Notes under the pieces: model-generated
Seen by the model: the letters and a program-made list of their open reading frames with translations, nothing else
The model's database searches: none
Told to the model about the DNA's origin: nothing
Made by a program: the position numbers and the translations under genes
From: Microbacterium sp. C5A9
GTDB lineage: Bacteria; Actinomycetota; Actinomycetes; Actinomycetales; Microbacteriaceae
Direction of reading: 5' to 3'
DNA length: 64,000 nt
NCBI RefSeq assembly: GCF_022627955.1
Contig: NZ_JABXGD010000007.1
Coordinates: 236,068 to 300,067, forward strand
In this document: positions 9,391-18,391 of the stretch, one piece after another
Layout: every line of letters begins with the position of its first letter
How positions within the stretch are numbered: position 1 is the first letter of the stretch

Positions 9391-10863
9391 ATGTGCGGCA
9401 TCGTCGGAATGGTGGGCTCTGCCCCGGTCAATCAGGACATCTACGACGCTCTCCTGCTGCTGCAGCACCGCGGCCAGGATGCGACGGGAATCGCCACCGC
9501 CGAGGCGAACGGCGTGATGCACAACGCCAAGGCGCAGGGGATGGTCCGCGAGGCGTTCCGCACCCGCGACATGCGCGGCCTGCTCGGCAACGTCGGTCTC
9601 GGCCACGTGCGCTACGCGACGAAGGGCACCGCCTCGAACGAGGAGGAGATGCAGCCGTTCTACGTGAACGCGCCGTACGGCATCATCCTCATCCACAACG
9701 GCAACCTGACGAACACGCGTGAGCTCACGGCCGACATGGCCCAGCGCGACCGCCGCCACCTGAACTCCTCGAGCGACACCGAGCTGCTGCTCAACGTGCT
9801 CGCCGGCGAGCTGCAGAACACGACCTCGACGGTCGACCTCGATGCCGAGCGCATCTTCGAGGCCGTCGCCCGCACGCACGAGCGCATCGAGGGCGCCTAC
9901 GCCGTGATCGCCGTGATCGCCGGGTACGGACTGCTCGCGTTCCGCGATCCGTTCGGCATCCGTCCTCTCATCCTGGGGCGTCGCCCGTCGACCGTCGCCG
10001 GATCCGAGGGGCGCGACGAGTGGGTCGTGGCGAGCGAGTCGCTCGTGCTCGAGAACGCCGACTACGAGGTCGTGCGCGAGGTCGAGCCCGGTGAGGCTAT
10101 CTTCATCACGAACGAGGGCGAGCTGCACAGCAAGCAGTGCGCGACCGAGGCCGTGCTCGCGCCGTGCGCGTTCGAGTACGTCTACCTCGCCCGTCCCGAC
10201 TCGGTCATGAACGGCGTCTCGGTCTACGAGTCGCGGCTGCGCATGGGCGACAAGCTCGCCGACACGATCGCGAAGCACGTGCCGATGGACAAGATCGACG
10301 TGGTCATGCCGATCCCCGACTCCGCGCGCCCCGCCGCCATGGAGGTCGCCCGCAAGCTGGGCATCGAGTACCGCGAGGGCTTCTACAAGAACCGCTATGT
10401 CGGCCGCACCTTCATCATGCCCGGGCAGGCGGTGCGCAAGAAGAGCGTGCGGCAGAAGCTCAACGCCATGTCGACCGAGTTCCAGGGCAAGAACGTGCTC
10501 CTGATCGACGACTCGATCGTGCGCGGAACGACCTCGAAGCAGATCATCCAGATGGCTCGTGACGCCGGTGCGACCTCGGTGACGTTCGCCTCGGCGGCGC
10601 CGCCGGTGCGACACCCGCACGTCTACGGCATCAACATGCCGTCACGGCACGAGCTCATCGCGCACGGTCGGACGATCCCCGAGATCGCCGAGGAGCTGGG
10701 GTGCGACCACCTCGTGTATCAGGAGGTCGAAGACCTCAAGGCCGCCATCACCGAGGGATCCGTGCTCAGCGATCTCGACATGAGCTGCTTCGACGGCCGG
10801 TACGTCACCGGCACCGTCTCCGACGAGTACCTCGCGTGGGTGGAGGGGTCGCAGACCTCGTGA
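9391..10863 (+). CDS. purF: Amidophosphoribosyltransferase
   Basis: The 490-residue enzyme of the committed step of purine synthesis: PRPP + glutamine gives phosphoribosylamine. It starts MCGIVGMVG; Cys2 becomes the N-terminal nucleophile of the class II glutaminase after Met removal. The glutaminase domain shows HVRYATKGTAS and IHNGNLTN. The phosphoribosyltransferase domain carries the PRPP loop VLLIDDSIVRGTTSKQI. No obvious N-terminal propeptide and no four-Cys Fe-S set are seen, as in the Cys2 class. It is 6 nt after purM and overlaps the next gene by four bases (GTGA). Confidence 0.96.
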   Translation: MCGIVGMVGSAPVNQDIYDALLLLQHRGQDATGIATAEANGVMHNAKAQGMVREAFRTRDMRGLLGNVGLGHVRYATKGTASNEEEMQPFYVNAPYGIILIHNGNLTNTRELTADMAQRDRRHLNSSSDTELLLNVLAGELQNTTSTVDLDAERIFEAVARTHERIEGAYAVIAVIAGYGLLAFRDPFGIRPLILGRRPSTVAGSEGRDEWVVASESLVLENADYEVVREVEPGEAIFITNEGELHSKQCATEAVLAPCAFEYVYLARPDSVMNGVSVYESRLRMGDKLADTIAKHVPMDKIDVVMPIPDSARPAAMEVARKLGIEYREGFYKNRYVGRTFIMPGQAVRKKSVRQKLNAMSTEFQGKNVLLIDDSIVRGTTSKQIIQMARDAGATSVTFASAAPPVRHPHVYGINMPSRHELIAHGRTIPEIAEELGCDHLVYQEVEDLKAAITEGSVLSDLDMSCFDGRYVTGTVSDEYLAWVEGSQTS

Positions 10864-12161
10864 CCTCGGGTGCGCAGCCGCTCTGGCGCGGACGCGCGCT
10901 CGCGCTGATCGGGATCGTCCTGGTCGCGTTCTCGCTGCGCTCCGCCGTGGCATCGCTGTCTCCGGTGATCGACCACGTCGCGGCGGACTTCCCGGTCTCA
11001 TCGGTCGTGATCGGCCTGATCGGGGCCGCGCCGCCCGTGTGCTTCGCCGTGTTCGGGCTGCTCACGCCCGTCTTCGAGCGTCGATTCGGTCTCGAGCGGG
11101 TCGCCGTCGTCGCGATCGCCCTGATCGCCGCGGGACTGCTGCTGCGCAGCCTGTCCGTCGACTCGACCTCGCTGCTCGCCGCGACCGCGGTGGTGTTCGC
11201 AGGTGTGGGCTCGGGCAACGTGCTGCTGCCCCCGCTGGTCAAGAAGTACTTCCCGGATCGTCTCGGTCTCATGATGACCGTGTACTCGACCACCATGGCG
11301 GTGTCGACGTTCGTGCCACCGCTGGTCGCCGTGCCGATCGCCGACACCGCAGGGTGGCGTGTGTCGCTGGGGCTGTGGGGTGTGTTCGCCGCGATCGCCC
11401 TGGTGCCGTGGGTCGCGATGCTGCTGACGAGCAGAGCGGATGCCGCCGCCGCGCCCGCGCTCGTGAAGCCGGCGTCCGCCTCCGCCGACCAGCCCTACGA
11501 CGCCGCCTCGGTCGCGACCGGCCCCATCTCGACCACGCCGGCCAACCCCCGGGTCTTCGGGCGGCTCTGGCGTCTGCCGATGGCGTGGTCGATCGCGCTC
11601 GTGTTCGGGGCGTCGTCGACCATGGCCTACGTCTCCTTCTCGTGGCTGCCCACGATCATGATCGACGTGGGAGGGGTGAGCCCGTCGAACGCCGGGCTGC
11701 TGCTCTCGCTGTTCGGACTCATGGGACTTCCCTGCTCGCTGCTCGTGCCGATCCTGATCGTGCGCTTCCAGGCGACCCGTCCGGTGTTCGTCATCGCGAT
11801 CGCCTGCGGTCTCGCGGGCCTCGCCGGCTTCCTCTTCCTCCCCACCGTGGCGATGCCGCTGTGGGTGGTGCTGTTCGGGCTCTCCCCGGCGCTGTTCCCC
11901 CTCGCGCTGGTGCTGCTCAGCATCCGCGCCCGCACGCCCGAGAGCGCCGTCGCGTTGAGCGGGTTCGTGCAGAGCATCGGCTATGCGGTCGCCGCGGCGT
12001 TCCCGCTGCTGATCGGACTGATCCACGATCTGACGGGCAGCTGGCAGATTCCGCTCTGGGTACTGGTGGGCGTTCTGGTGGCCGTGATCCCCGCGGGCTG
12101 GGTCGCTGGCCGCCGCCGCACGATCGAAGAGGACTGGGAGCGCCGGCACGGCCGCTGGTGA
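10860..12161 (+). CDS. MFS transporter, CynX/NimT type
   Basis: A 433-residue 12-helix MFS transporter of the cyanate/nitroimidazole group (CynX/NimT). Helix 1 reads LALIGIVLVAFSLRSAVAS, where the conserved LRSAVA and the following LSPVIDHVAADF are typical. A hydrophilic central loop of about 45 residues separates two six-helix halves. Several family members export anions or drugs, but the substrate here is unknown. The GTG at 10860 overlaps the purF stop, so it is translationally coupled to purM-purF although no purine role is obvious. It converges on the MOSC gene. Confidence 0.85.
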   Translation: MTSGAQPLWRGRALALIGIVLVAFSLRSAVASLSPVIDHVAADFPVSSVVIGLIGAAPPVCFAVFGLLTPVFERRFGLERVAVVAIALIAAGLLLRSLSVDSTSLLAATAVVFAGVGSGNVLLPPLVKKYFPDRLGLMMTVYSTTMAVSTFVPPLVAVPIADTAGWRVSLGLWGVFAAIALVPWVAMLLTSRADAAAAPALVKPASASADQPYDAASVATGPISTTPANPRVFGRLWRLPMAWSIALVFGASSTMAYVSFSWLPTIMIDVGGVSPSNAGLLLSLFGLMGLPCSLLVPILIVRFQATRPVFVIAIACGLAGLAGFLFLPTVAMPLWVVLFGLSPALFPLALVLLSIRARTPESAVALSGFVQSIGYAVAAAFPLLIGLIHDLTGSWQIPLWVLVGVLVAVIPAGWVAGRRRTIEEDWERRHGRW

Positions 12162-12215
12162 TCCGGGCCGGTCGCGCTCGTCGGCGGAACCGCCTGCGGT
12201 CGGACCCGCTGTCCG

Positions 12216-13040
12216 TCAGGCGCTGCGGGCGCTGATCTCGTCGCCGATGCGGATCGTTCCGCCGGACCAGGCCTCCGACCCCTCCGCGGCACCGCCGGGC
12301 AGCAGGAGTCGGCCGAGCGTCGGCTCATCCTGCCCGAGAGCACCCGTGAGGGTGGTCAGCACTCTGGCGTCGCGCACCCCCGTGTCCGGATTCGCGTGCG
12401 TCGCGAGGCAGCGCACGATCGGACCCGCGGCCTCGAACACGACCTGTCCCACGGTCACGGTGCCGCGCCAGTCGAGCTCCGACCAGGCTGCTGCGTCGTC
12501 GATCACGATGTTCGATCGGAAACGGCGGTCGTCGATCCCGAGACCGAGGGCCTCGCCGAGCGTGCTCACGCTGGCGCGGGTGTGCACCGACACGTAGCCG
12601 CGCGCGCGGTCCTGGAACCTCGAGGTCGTGCCGTCGCCGACCACGACCAGCGGCAGCCTGCCCGGGCGGCGAAGGCGGCGCCCGTCGGGTGTGGCCAGCA
12701 CGAAGTCCGTCACGGCATCCGCGAGTGCGACGCGACCGTCGTCGTCGAGACCGGCCTCGACGAGCATCGAACCGTCGTGCTCGATCCGAACGGTGTGGGA
12801 GCGATCGTCATATGTCGTCCGCAGCGCGGCGAGAGCGGGGAAATCCTGCAGCGACAGCCCCTTCGCCTTGGGCCAGTGGTCGAGTCCGTCCCGGTGCTCG
12901 GGCACCGCGGCATCCCCGAAGCGGAAGGCGAGGACTCGATCACCGGCGATGCGCCCGTCGGGCTGCACGGTGAGCGAGTCGACGGATTCCGGGGTCAGCC
13001 CCTTGATGGGGTGCCGATAGAGCGAGACGACGCGAGCCAT
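12216..13040 (-). CDS. MOSC domain protein
   Basis: A 274-residue MOSC protein with the N-terminal beta-barrel domain (RHPIKGL, GDRVLAFRF) and the MOSC domain proper. The conserved cysteine sits in VRCLATHANPDTGVRD, followed by a Gly-rich end. In molybdenum cofactor sulfurases and mARC enzymes this cysteine binds the molybdenum-pterin cofactor, so a redox or sulfur-transfer role on N-hydroxylated or similar substrates is possible; the actual reaction is unknown. A CAGACT hexamer lies 6 nt before the start, close to the leaderless pattern of the region. Confidence 0.85.
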   Translation of the reverse strand: MARVVSLYRHPIKGLTPESVDSLTVQPDGRIAGDRVLAFRFGDAAVPEHRDGLDHWPKAKGLSLQDFPALAALRTTYDDRSHTVRIEHDGSMLVEAGLDDDGRVALADAVTDFVLATPDGRRLRRPGRLPLVVVGDGTTSRFQDRARGYVSVHTRASVSTLGEALGLGIDDRRFRSNIVIDDAAAWSELDWRGTVTVGQVVFEAAGPIVRCLATHANPDTGVRDARVLTTLTGALGQDEPTLGRLLLPGGAAEGSEAWSGGTIRIGDEISARSA

Positions 13041-13123
13041 ACAGAGAGTCTGTCAGCCGCGTGCTCGAAGACCGTGATCTCGCGCGTGCACGACACGATG
13101 GTCGGTGCTCCGGACACGACGAA

Positions 13124-13146
13124 TCCCCCGTGTGGCGCACGGGGGA
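13124..13146 (-). terminator. Hairpin terminator after the DUF3073 gene
   Basis: TCCCCCGTG (13124-13132) pairs with CACGGGGGA (13138-13146) across a 5-nt loop, just downstream of the DUF3073 stop on the minus strand. Confidence 0.65.
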
Positions 13147-13170
13147 GACGACGGTCGAGCGAATCGGCGG

Positions 13171-13359
13171 TCAGGCCTTTTCGAGTTCGTCCTCGTCTTC
13201 GTCTGCATACTCGTCGGCCCACTTGTCGACGTACGCGTCTTCGGAGTCGCTCGGATGCCCGAGTTCGCGCTCCAGCGCGGAGTAGTTCACCGACGGACTG
13301 AATGACTTCAGTTCGCGGGCGATCTTGGTGTGCTTCGCCTTTTGACGGCCACGGCCCAT
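13171..13359 (-). CDS. DUF3073 family small protein
   Basis: A 62-residue protein with the DUF3073 pattern: basic N-terminus MGRGRQKAKHTKIARELK, a central SPSVNYSALERELG, and a very acidic C-terminus ending DEDEDELEKA. The family is widespread in Actinobacteria and often lies near purine genes; its function is unknown. The start is secured by AGGGGG 7-8 nt upstream. A TATTCT hexamer further upstream (minus strand, near 13450) could be the -10. It has its own terminator. Confidence 0.88.
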   Translation of the reverse strand: MGRGRQKAKHTKIARELKSFSPSVNYSALERELGHPSDSEDAYVDKWADEYADEDEDELEKA

Positions 13360-13508
13360 GCGCGAGACCCCCTCACGAGTTAAGCGGCGGGCAGCTGACG
13401 GCCCGATGCATTCACGACACCGGCTCAAGGCCGGTAAGAGTAGCATTCAGAATAGCACGCGGGTAGGCCCCCCTGGCCGACGCCAGGCTGGTGAAGGGAG
13501 CGATCGTC

Positions 13509-14051
13509 ATGACCGACAACACCTCGAAGCCCTCCGACGAGGCGGCACAGAACGCGACTCTGCAGAAAGCGGTGATCGTCGGGATGCAGCCGGGTCAAGC
13601 CGCGCGCGTGATCGACGAGGCGGCGCGGTTCGCCCGGCTGCTGCGAGTGCCGCTCGTGGTCGCCCATGTCGACGTCACGCGCTTCGTGACCTATGAGGAT
13701 CCCGACGGCTATGTGCACTCGGCGCCGATCGATATGAACCTCGACGCAGGGGCCGCCGAGTTCGAGGCCGTGCAGGCCGAAGCGGCCGCTGCACTCGACG
13801 GCACGGGGATCACCTGGACGGCACGACAGCTGGTCGGAGACCCCGCTCTCGCTATCAAGCAGCTCGCGAACAAGCTCGATGCCCAGCTGATCGTCGTCGG
13901 CACGCGGAAGCGCGGGATCGGCGAGTCGATCCGCGAGTTCTTCACCGGATCGGTCGCCGCTCGACTCGCGCACCGTCAGCACCGCTCGGTCCTCGTCGTG
14001 CCCCTCCAGGAGCCGGTGCCCGACTCGCAGTCCGAGATCTGGACCGAGTGA
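13509..14051 (+). CDS. Universal stress protein (UspA family)
   Basis: A 180-residue single-domain universal stress protein. Strand 1 reads KAVIVGMQPG, and the C-terminal ATP-binding pattern G-2x-G-9x-G-S/T appears within GTRKRGIGESIREFFTGS, followed by RSVLVVP. It probably binds ATP and acts in stress survival. The frame opens at GTG 13491, but GGGAG (13496-13500) sits 8 nt before ATG 13509, so that start is chosen. It converges on the PadR gene across a long palindrome. Confidence 0.87.
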   Translation: MTDNTSKPSDEAAQNATLQKAVIVGMQPGQAARVIDEAARFARLLRVPLVVAHVDVTRFVTYEDPDGYVHSAPIDMNLDAGAAEFEAVQAEAAAALDGTGITWTARQLVGDPALAIKQLANKLDAQLIVVGTRKRGIGESIREFFTGSVAARLAHRQHRSVLVVPLQEPVPDSQSEIWTE

Positions 14052-14065
14052 CGTCGTCCCCGTTC

Positions 14066-14164
14066 GGTCGTTGAGCGAGCCGGGCGGAGCCGCGCGAGAC
14101 GACACGCGCATCGATACGAGATCGGGGTGCGACGTGTCGTCTCGGTCGGCTCCGCGCAACGACC
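14066..14164. repeat. Long dispersed palindrome, copy A
   Basis: A 99-bp imperfect palindrome between the convergent usp and padR genes. Outer arm GGTCGTTG (14066-14073) pairs with CAACGACC (14157-14164). Inner arm CGAGACGACACG (14095-14106) pairs with CGTGTCGTCTCG (14133-14144). The outer left segment GTTGAGCGAGC and the shared CGAGACGACACG recur in copy B at 43571-43675. It probably works as a bidirectional terminator; both copies lie between convergent genes. Confidence 0.8.
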
Positions 14165-14181
14165 GGGGAGTGGGACGGGTG

Positions 14182-14808
14182 TCAGCGACCGAGTGACGCG
14201 AGTGCCGTGGTGATGCCGCGGGCGGCGGCATCCAGTCCGTCCTCGAGGTCGGACACGACGGATGCCGGCAGTGCACCGCCCTTCGCCACGTGCGTGCGCA
14301 GGTCGGTGCGCACCCGTGCACGGAACGCGTTGATGACGGCATCCGCCCGGTGCATCTCCTCGCGACTGACGATGCGCTCGTCGTCACCGGCGGTGCGCGG
14401 GCGGGACTTGGATGCCGCGCGATCGTCCTTCTCGGCGGTGGCGAGATCGGCGCGGAGGCTCTTCATGGCCTCCTTGACGCTCTGGCGCACCTCGTTCGCG
14501 ATCAGGCGCACCGAATCGGTGATCCCTGCTTCGATGCCCGCGAGATCTCCCTCCCGGGACGAGAGCTCGGCGCGTCCGGCCTCGGTGATCGCGTAGATCG
14601 TGGTGCGGCCGTCGACGGTCTTGGTGACCAGGCCCTCTTCCTCGAGCTTCGCGAGCCGCGGATAGATCGTGCCGGCGCTCGGCGTGTAGGTGCCGCCCGT
14701 GCGGTCGGTCAGCGCCTGGATGATGCCGTACCCGTGCTGCGGCGACTCGGCGAGCAGCGACAGCAGGTACAGGCGCAGGTCGCCGTGGGAGAAGACTGCG
14801 GGGCTCAT
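14182..14808 (-). CDS. PadR family transcriptional regulator
   Basis: A 208-residue PadR repressor. The winged-helix domain covers about residues 8-80: LRLYLLSLLAESPQHGYGI, then the wing with SAGTIYPRLAKLEEEGLV and DGRTTIYAITEAGR. A long charged, helical C-terminal part follows and probably dimerises. The ATG overlaps the stop of the DUF4097 gene by four bases, so the two are coupled. The operator at 15671-15708 in front of the operon is its likely autoregulatory site. The inducer is unknown. Confidence 0.9.
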   Translation of the reverse strand: MSPAVFSHGDLRLYLLSLLAESPQHGYGIIQALTDRTGGTYTPSAGTIYPRLAKLEEEGLVTKTVDGRTTIYAITEAGRAELSSREGDLAGIEAGITDSVRLIANEVRQSVKEAMKSLRADLATAEKDDRAASKSRPRTAGDDERIVSREEMHRADAVINAFRARVRTDLRTHVAKGGALPASVVSDLEDGLDAAARGITTALASLGR

Positions 14809-15644
14809 GCTTCCCACTCCGCATCGTCGGTGATCGACGCGGGGGTGCGGCGTAGCACGGTCACGCCGCCTGACACGGAGTTCGCGCGCAGGTCGACGAA
14901 GCGTCCGGCGAGCTCTCCCGTCGATCCGGTGTAGTTGTTGAGGCCGGAGGAGCCGCGCTCGATGCCGTCGATGAGCAGGCGGCCGCTGAGCGAGCGGATC
15001 ACGTAGTTCGCGGCGAGGGACTCGTCGAGGCGCACGGTGGTGCCGCCGGAGACCGAGTTGATGTTGATCGTGTTCACGTCGCCCGCGGCGTCGACGAGCG
15101 TCGAGCCCGAGACGATGTCGACGGTCGCCTTGCGCACGGTGCCGGTGACGGCGACATCGCCCGAGACGCTGTTGGCCGTGATCGAGCCGGTGAGGCCTCG
15201 CACCTGCACGTCGCCCGAGACGGAGTTCACCGACAGGTCGCCGATCAGGGTGTCGACGATGATGTCGCCCGAGACGGTGTTGAGGCGGGCGTCGTTGCGG
15301 ATTCCCGACACCAGCGCACCGGCGCTGACGACGCCCAGGTTGAGCGCGATCGAGCGCGGAACGGCGACGCTGACCTCGGCTTTGGGGCCGCCCGATCCGA
15401 AGTTGCGGAACACCTCGAGGAAGTTGTCCCAGCCGAGCTGCGGGTGGTCGATCTCGACCTCGCCGTCGTGCGCCTCGATGCGCAGGTCCTTGGTCGTGAC
15501 GCCGTGCACCTCGATGCGGATGCCCGGTTCGTCGTGTGCGATGACATCGACCTGGCCGCCGACCAGACCGATCTTCAGTCGGGTGACGTTCTCGATGTCG
15601 ATGACGCGTTCTTCGCCCGGGGCGATGAGCCACTTCTCGGTCAT
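14805..15644 (-). CDS. DUF4097 beta-strand repeat protein
   Basis: A 279-residue soluble protein made of short beta-repeats, seen as repeated phrases such as LSVNSVSGDVQV, ITANSVSGDVAV and ININSVSGGTTV, each about 18-20 residues. This is the DUF4097 pattern, predicted to form a beta-helix-like sheet. There is no signal peptide. The family very often sits with PadR repressors and its molecular role is unknown; binding envelope-stress or small-molecule signals is speculation. AGGAG lies upstream of the ATG. It is first in the operon and overlaps padR. Confidence 0.85.
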   Translation of the reverse strand: MTEKWLIAPGEERVIDIENVTRLKIGLVGGQVDVIAHDEPGIRIEVHGVTTKDLRIEAHDGEVEIDHPQLGWDNFLEVFRNFGSGGPKAEVSVAVPRSIALNLGVVSAGALVSGIRNDARLNTVSGDIIVDTLIGDLSVNSVSGDVQVRGLTGSITANSVSGDVAVTGTVRKATVDIVSGSTLVDAAGDVNTININSVSGGTTVRLDESLAANYVIRSLSGRLLIDGIERGSSGLNNYTGSTGELAGRFVDLRANSVSGGVTVLRRTPASITDDAEWEA

Positions 15645-15670
15645 GTCTGCTTCTCCTGTGTTGAGGGATC

Positions 15671-15708
15671 ACGATATATCGTGTTCATCGAGAGTAACAC
15701 GATATATC
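15671..15708 (-). promoter_or_regulatory. Probable PadR operator, inverted repeat
   Basis: GATATATCGTGTT (15673-15685) and AACACGATATATC (15696-15708) are exact reverse complements across 10 nt. The first arm also lies in a perfect 12-bp palindrome ACGATATATCGT (15671-15682). The dyad centres are 28 bp apart. A minus-strand -35 TTGACA (reverse complement of 15716-15721) lies just upstream, so the upstream half sits between -35 and -10. It is the only AT-rich symmetric site before the DUF4097-padR operon, which suggests autorepression. Confidence 0.75.
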
Positions 15709-15764
15709 TCGATCCTGTCAAGGGGCGGTTCTGTCCGGGGCGGATCCTGCCCTGTCGAGGGCGA

Positions 15765-18251
15765 TCACTCCAGCGGGGCGGCGTGCCAGACGCGGTCGAG
15801 GTAGTCGCGGATCGAGCGGTCGGACGAGAAGAAGCCGGTGCGGGCGACGTTGAGGATCGCCGAGTGCGTCCAGGCGTCCTGATCGGCGTACGCGGCATCC
15901 ACCCTGTCCTGCGCCGTGATGTACGACGCATAGTCCGCGAGCACCATGAAGCGGTCCTCGTAGAGCAGGTTCGAGACGACGGGCTCGAAGACCGAGCGGT
16001 CGCCGCGTGAGAAGGCGCCGGAGGCGATGAGATCGATCGCTCTGCGCAGCTGCTCGTCTGCCTGGTAGACGTCCTGCGGCCGATACCCTCGAGAGCTCAA
16101 CGCCTCGACCTCCGGTTCGCTCATGCCGAAGAGGTGGAAGTGCTCGTCGCCGACGAGCTCGCGGATCTCGACGTTCGCGCCGTCATCCGTGCCGATCGTG
16201 AGCGCGCCGTTCAGGGCGAACTTCATGTTGCCGGTGCCCGAAGCCTCTTTGCCGGCGAGGGAGATCTGCTCCGACAGGTCGGCCGCCGGGATCACGCGCT
16301 CGGCGAGGGTCACGTTGTAGTTCGGCGGGAAGACGACCTTCAGCCGGCCCTCCAGTCGCGGGTCCGTGTTCACGACCTCTCCGACCGCGTTGATCAGGTG
16401 GATGATGCGCTTCGCCATCGCGTAACCCGGGGCGGCCTTCGCCCCGAAGATCGCGGTGCGGGGCACGACATCCGCCACGGCGATGCGCCCCGAGATCACG
16501 CCCTCGTACGTCGTGACGATGTGCAAGACCTTGAGCAGCTGCCTCTTGTACTCATGCAGGCGCTTGACCATGACGTCGAGCATGTGGCCGTCGCTGATCT
16601 CGATGCCGTCGCGCTCGCGCAGCACCTCGCTCAGACGACGCTTGTTCGCGGCCTTCACCCCGGCGAAGGCCGCGCGGAACCCGGCATCGTCGGCGAACGG
16701 TTCGAGCTCGCGCAGGCGTTCGAGGTCGGTGGTCCAGCCGTCGCCGATCGCTGCGGTGATGAGCGACGAGAGCTCGGGGTTCGCGAGGCGCAGGAACCGA
16801 CGGGGCGTGACGCCGTTCGTGACGTTCGTGAACTTGCCGGGGAAGAACGCGTCGAAGTCGTGGAGCACCTTGTCGCGCAGCAGCTGGGAGTGCAGCTCGG
16901 CGACGCCGTTGACCTTCGCTCCGGCGACCGTCGCGAGGTACGCCATGCGCACGGACCGCACCGGATGCTCGGCGATGATCGACATGCTGCGCACGAGCAT
17001 CTCGTCGTCGCCGAAGCGCTCGCGCACCGCCACGAGGAACTCGTCGTTGATGCGATAGATGATCTCGAGGTGCCGGGGCAGCAGGCGGCCGAGCAGCTCG
17101 ACCGGCCACACCTCGAGCGCTTCGGGCAGCAGCGTGTGGCATGTGTAGGCGAAGCACTGCTGCGTGATCGCCCATGCGGCATCCCACTCGGGGCCCTTCT
17201 CGTCGACGAGCACCCGCAGGAACTCGGGCACCGCGATCACGGGGTGCGTGTCGTTGAGCTGGAAGATCACGCGCTCGGGCAGGGTCGTCAGGTCGAAGCC
17301 GTCGGCGAGCATGTTGTCGAGGAAGTCGTGGATGGATGCCGCGACGAAGAAGTACTGCTGCTGCAGGCGCAGCTCTTTGCCCTGCGGGGTGGAGTCCTCG
17401 GGGTAGAGCACCTTCGAGATGTTCTCGGCGTAGGTCTGTGCCCGCACGGCCTCTTCGTAGTCGCCGGAGTTGAAGATGCGCAGGTCGAAGGCGCTGGTGG
17501 CGACGGCGCTCCACAGGCGCAGGGTGTTGACGCGGCCGTTCTGGAACCCGGGGACCATGTAGTTGTACGGCACGGCCTGCACGTTCCACGCGGGCACCCA
17601 CCGGCTGCGGGTGACGCCGTCGTCGTCGTACTTCTCGGTGTGGCCGCCGAAGGCGATCGTCTGTGCGTCTTCGGGGCGGGCGAACTCCCACGGTGATCCG
17701 AGTGCGAGCCAGGCGTCGGGCTGCTCGACCTGCTGGCCGTCAACGAACGTCTGGCGGAAGATCCCGTACTCGTAGCGGATGCCGTAGCCGATGCTCGGCA
17801 CCGCCATCGTGGCGAGCGAGTCGATGAAGCAGGCCGCGAGGCGTCCGAGTCCGCCGTTGCCGAGGCCGGGCTCGACCTCGTGCGCCCGCAGCTCGTCGAG
17901 GTCGATGCCGCACGATGCCAGGGCCTCGGTCGCGACGTCGGTGAGGGCGGCGGCGAGGAGGTTGTTGTCGAGCTGGCGGCCCAGCAGATACTCGGCCGAG
18001 AGGTAGCAGACGGCCTTGGCCTGTGACTCCTTCTGGCGACGCAGATCCTCGAGCCACCGCGCCATCAGGTAATCGCGCACCGTGTGCGCGAGGGCGAGGT
18101 AGCGATCGTTCGCGCTGGACGCCGACAGCGCGACGCCCCGGTCGAAGTTGAGGTTGTGCAGGAAGCGCTCCACGAACTCATCCGCGGTACTCGGCGGAGC
18201 GATCACGGGGGCGAGGGCGAGCGGATGCAGGGCGGAGTGTGTTTCGGGCAC
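15765..18251 (-). CDS. glgP: Glycogen/maltodextrin phosphorylase
   Basis: An 828-residue GT35 phosphorylase that releases glucose-1-phosphate from alpha-1,4-glucans. Landmarks are EPGLGNGGLGRLAACFIDSL in the N-terminal half and the PLP-lysine region EASGTGNMKFALNGALTIGT near the C-terminus, where the Lys forms the Schiff base. VKRLHEYKRQ is also present. The frame extends upstream, but GTG 18251 gives family length and has TACGGT 6 nt before it (leaderless pattern). It is monocistronic and divergent from the MerR regulator. Confidence 0.93.
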   Translation of the reverse strand: MPETHSALHPLALAPVIAPPSTADEFVERFLHNLNFDRGVALSASSANDRYLALAHTVRDYLMARWLEDLRRQKESQAKAVCYLSAEYLLGRQLDNNLLAAALTDVATEALASCGIDLDELRAHEVEPGLGNGGLGRLAACFIDSLATMAVPSIGYGIRYEYGIFRQTFVDGQQVEQPDAWLALGSPWEFARPEDAQTIAFGGHTEKYDDDGVTRSRWVPAWNVQAVPYNYMVPGFQNGRVNTLRLWSAVATSAFDLRIFNSGDYEEAVRAQTYAENISKVLYPEDSTPQGKELRLQQQYFFVAASIHDFLDNMLADGFDLTTLPERVIFQLNDTHPVIAVPEFLRVLVDEKGPEWDAAWAITQQCFAYTCHTLLPEALEVWPVELLGRLLPRHLEIIYRINDEFLVAVRERFGDDEMLVRSMSIIAEHPVRSVRMAYLATVAGAKVNGVAELHSQLLRDKVLHDFDAFFPGKFTNVTNGVTPRRFLRLANPELSSLITAAIGDGWTTDLERLRELEPFADDAGFRAAFAGVKAANKRRLSEVLRERDGIEISDGHMLDVMVKRLHEYKRQLLKVLHIVTTYEGVISGRIAVADVVPRTAIFGAKAAPGYAMAKRIIHLINAVGEVVNTDPRLEGRLKVVFPPNYNVTLAERVIPAADLSEQISLAGKEASGTGNMKFALNGALTIGTDDGANVEIRELVGDEHFHLFGMSEPEVEALSSRGYRPQDVYQADEQLRRAIDLIASGAFSRGDRSVFEPVVSNLLYEDRFMVLADYASYITAQDRVDAAYADQDAWTHSAILNVARTGFFSSDRSIRDYLDRVWHAAPLE

Positions 18252-18322
18252 GACACGACCGTAGCGAGGGGACGCCGCATCCGTGTGTCGGGCGGATGAA
18301 GAATATCGGTTGGGATGAAGGC

Positions 18323-18353
18323 TTGACCTTGACGCAGCGTCAACTTCTACCGT
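18323..18353 (+). promoter_or_regulatory. MerR-type promoter with dyad in a 19-bp spacer
   Basis: -35 TTGACC (18323-18328) and -10 TACCGT (18348-18353) are 19 bp apart, the long spacing typical of MerR-activated promoters. The spacer contains a perfect 7-1-7 palindrome TTGACGCAGCGTCAA (18329-18343). It faces the TipA-like gene, so autoactivation on effector binding is expected. Confidence 0.8.
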
Positions 18354-18391
18354 GGAGTCATCGACGAACGGATCCACGGAGGGAGGACGCG

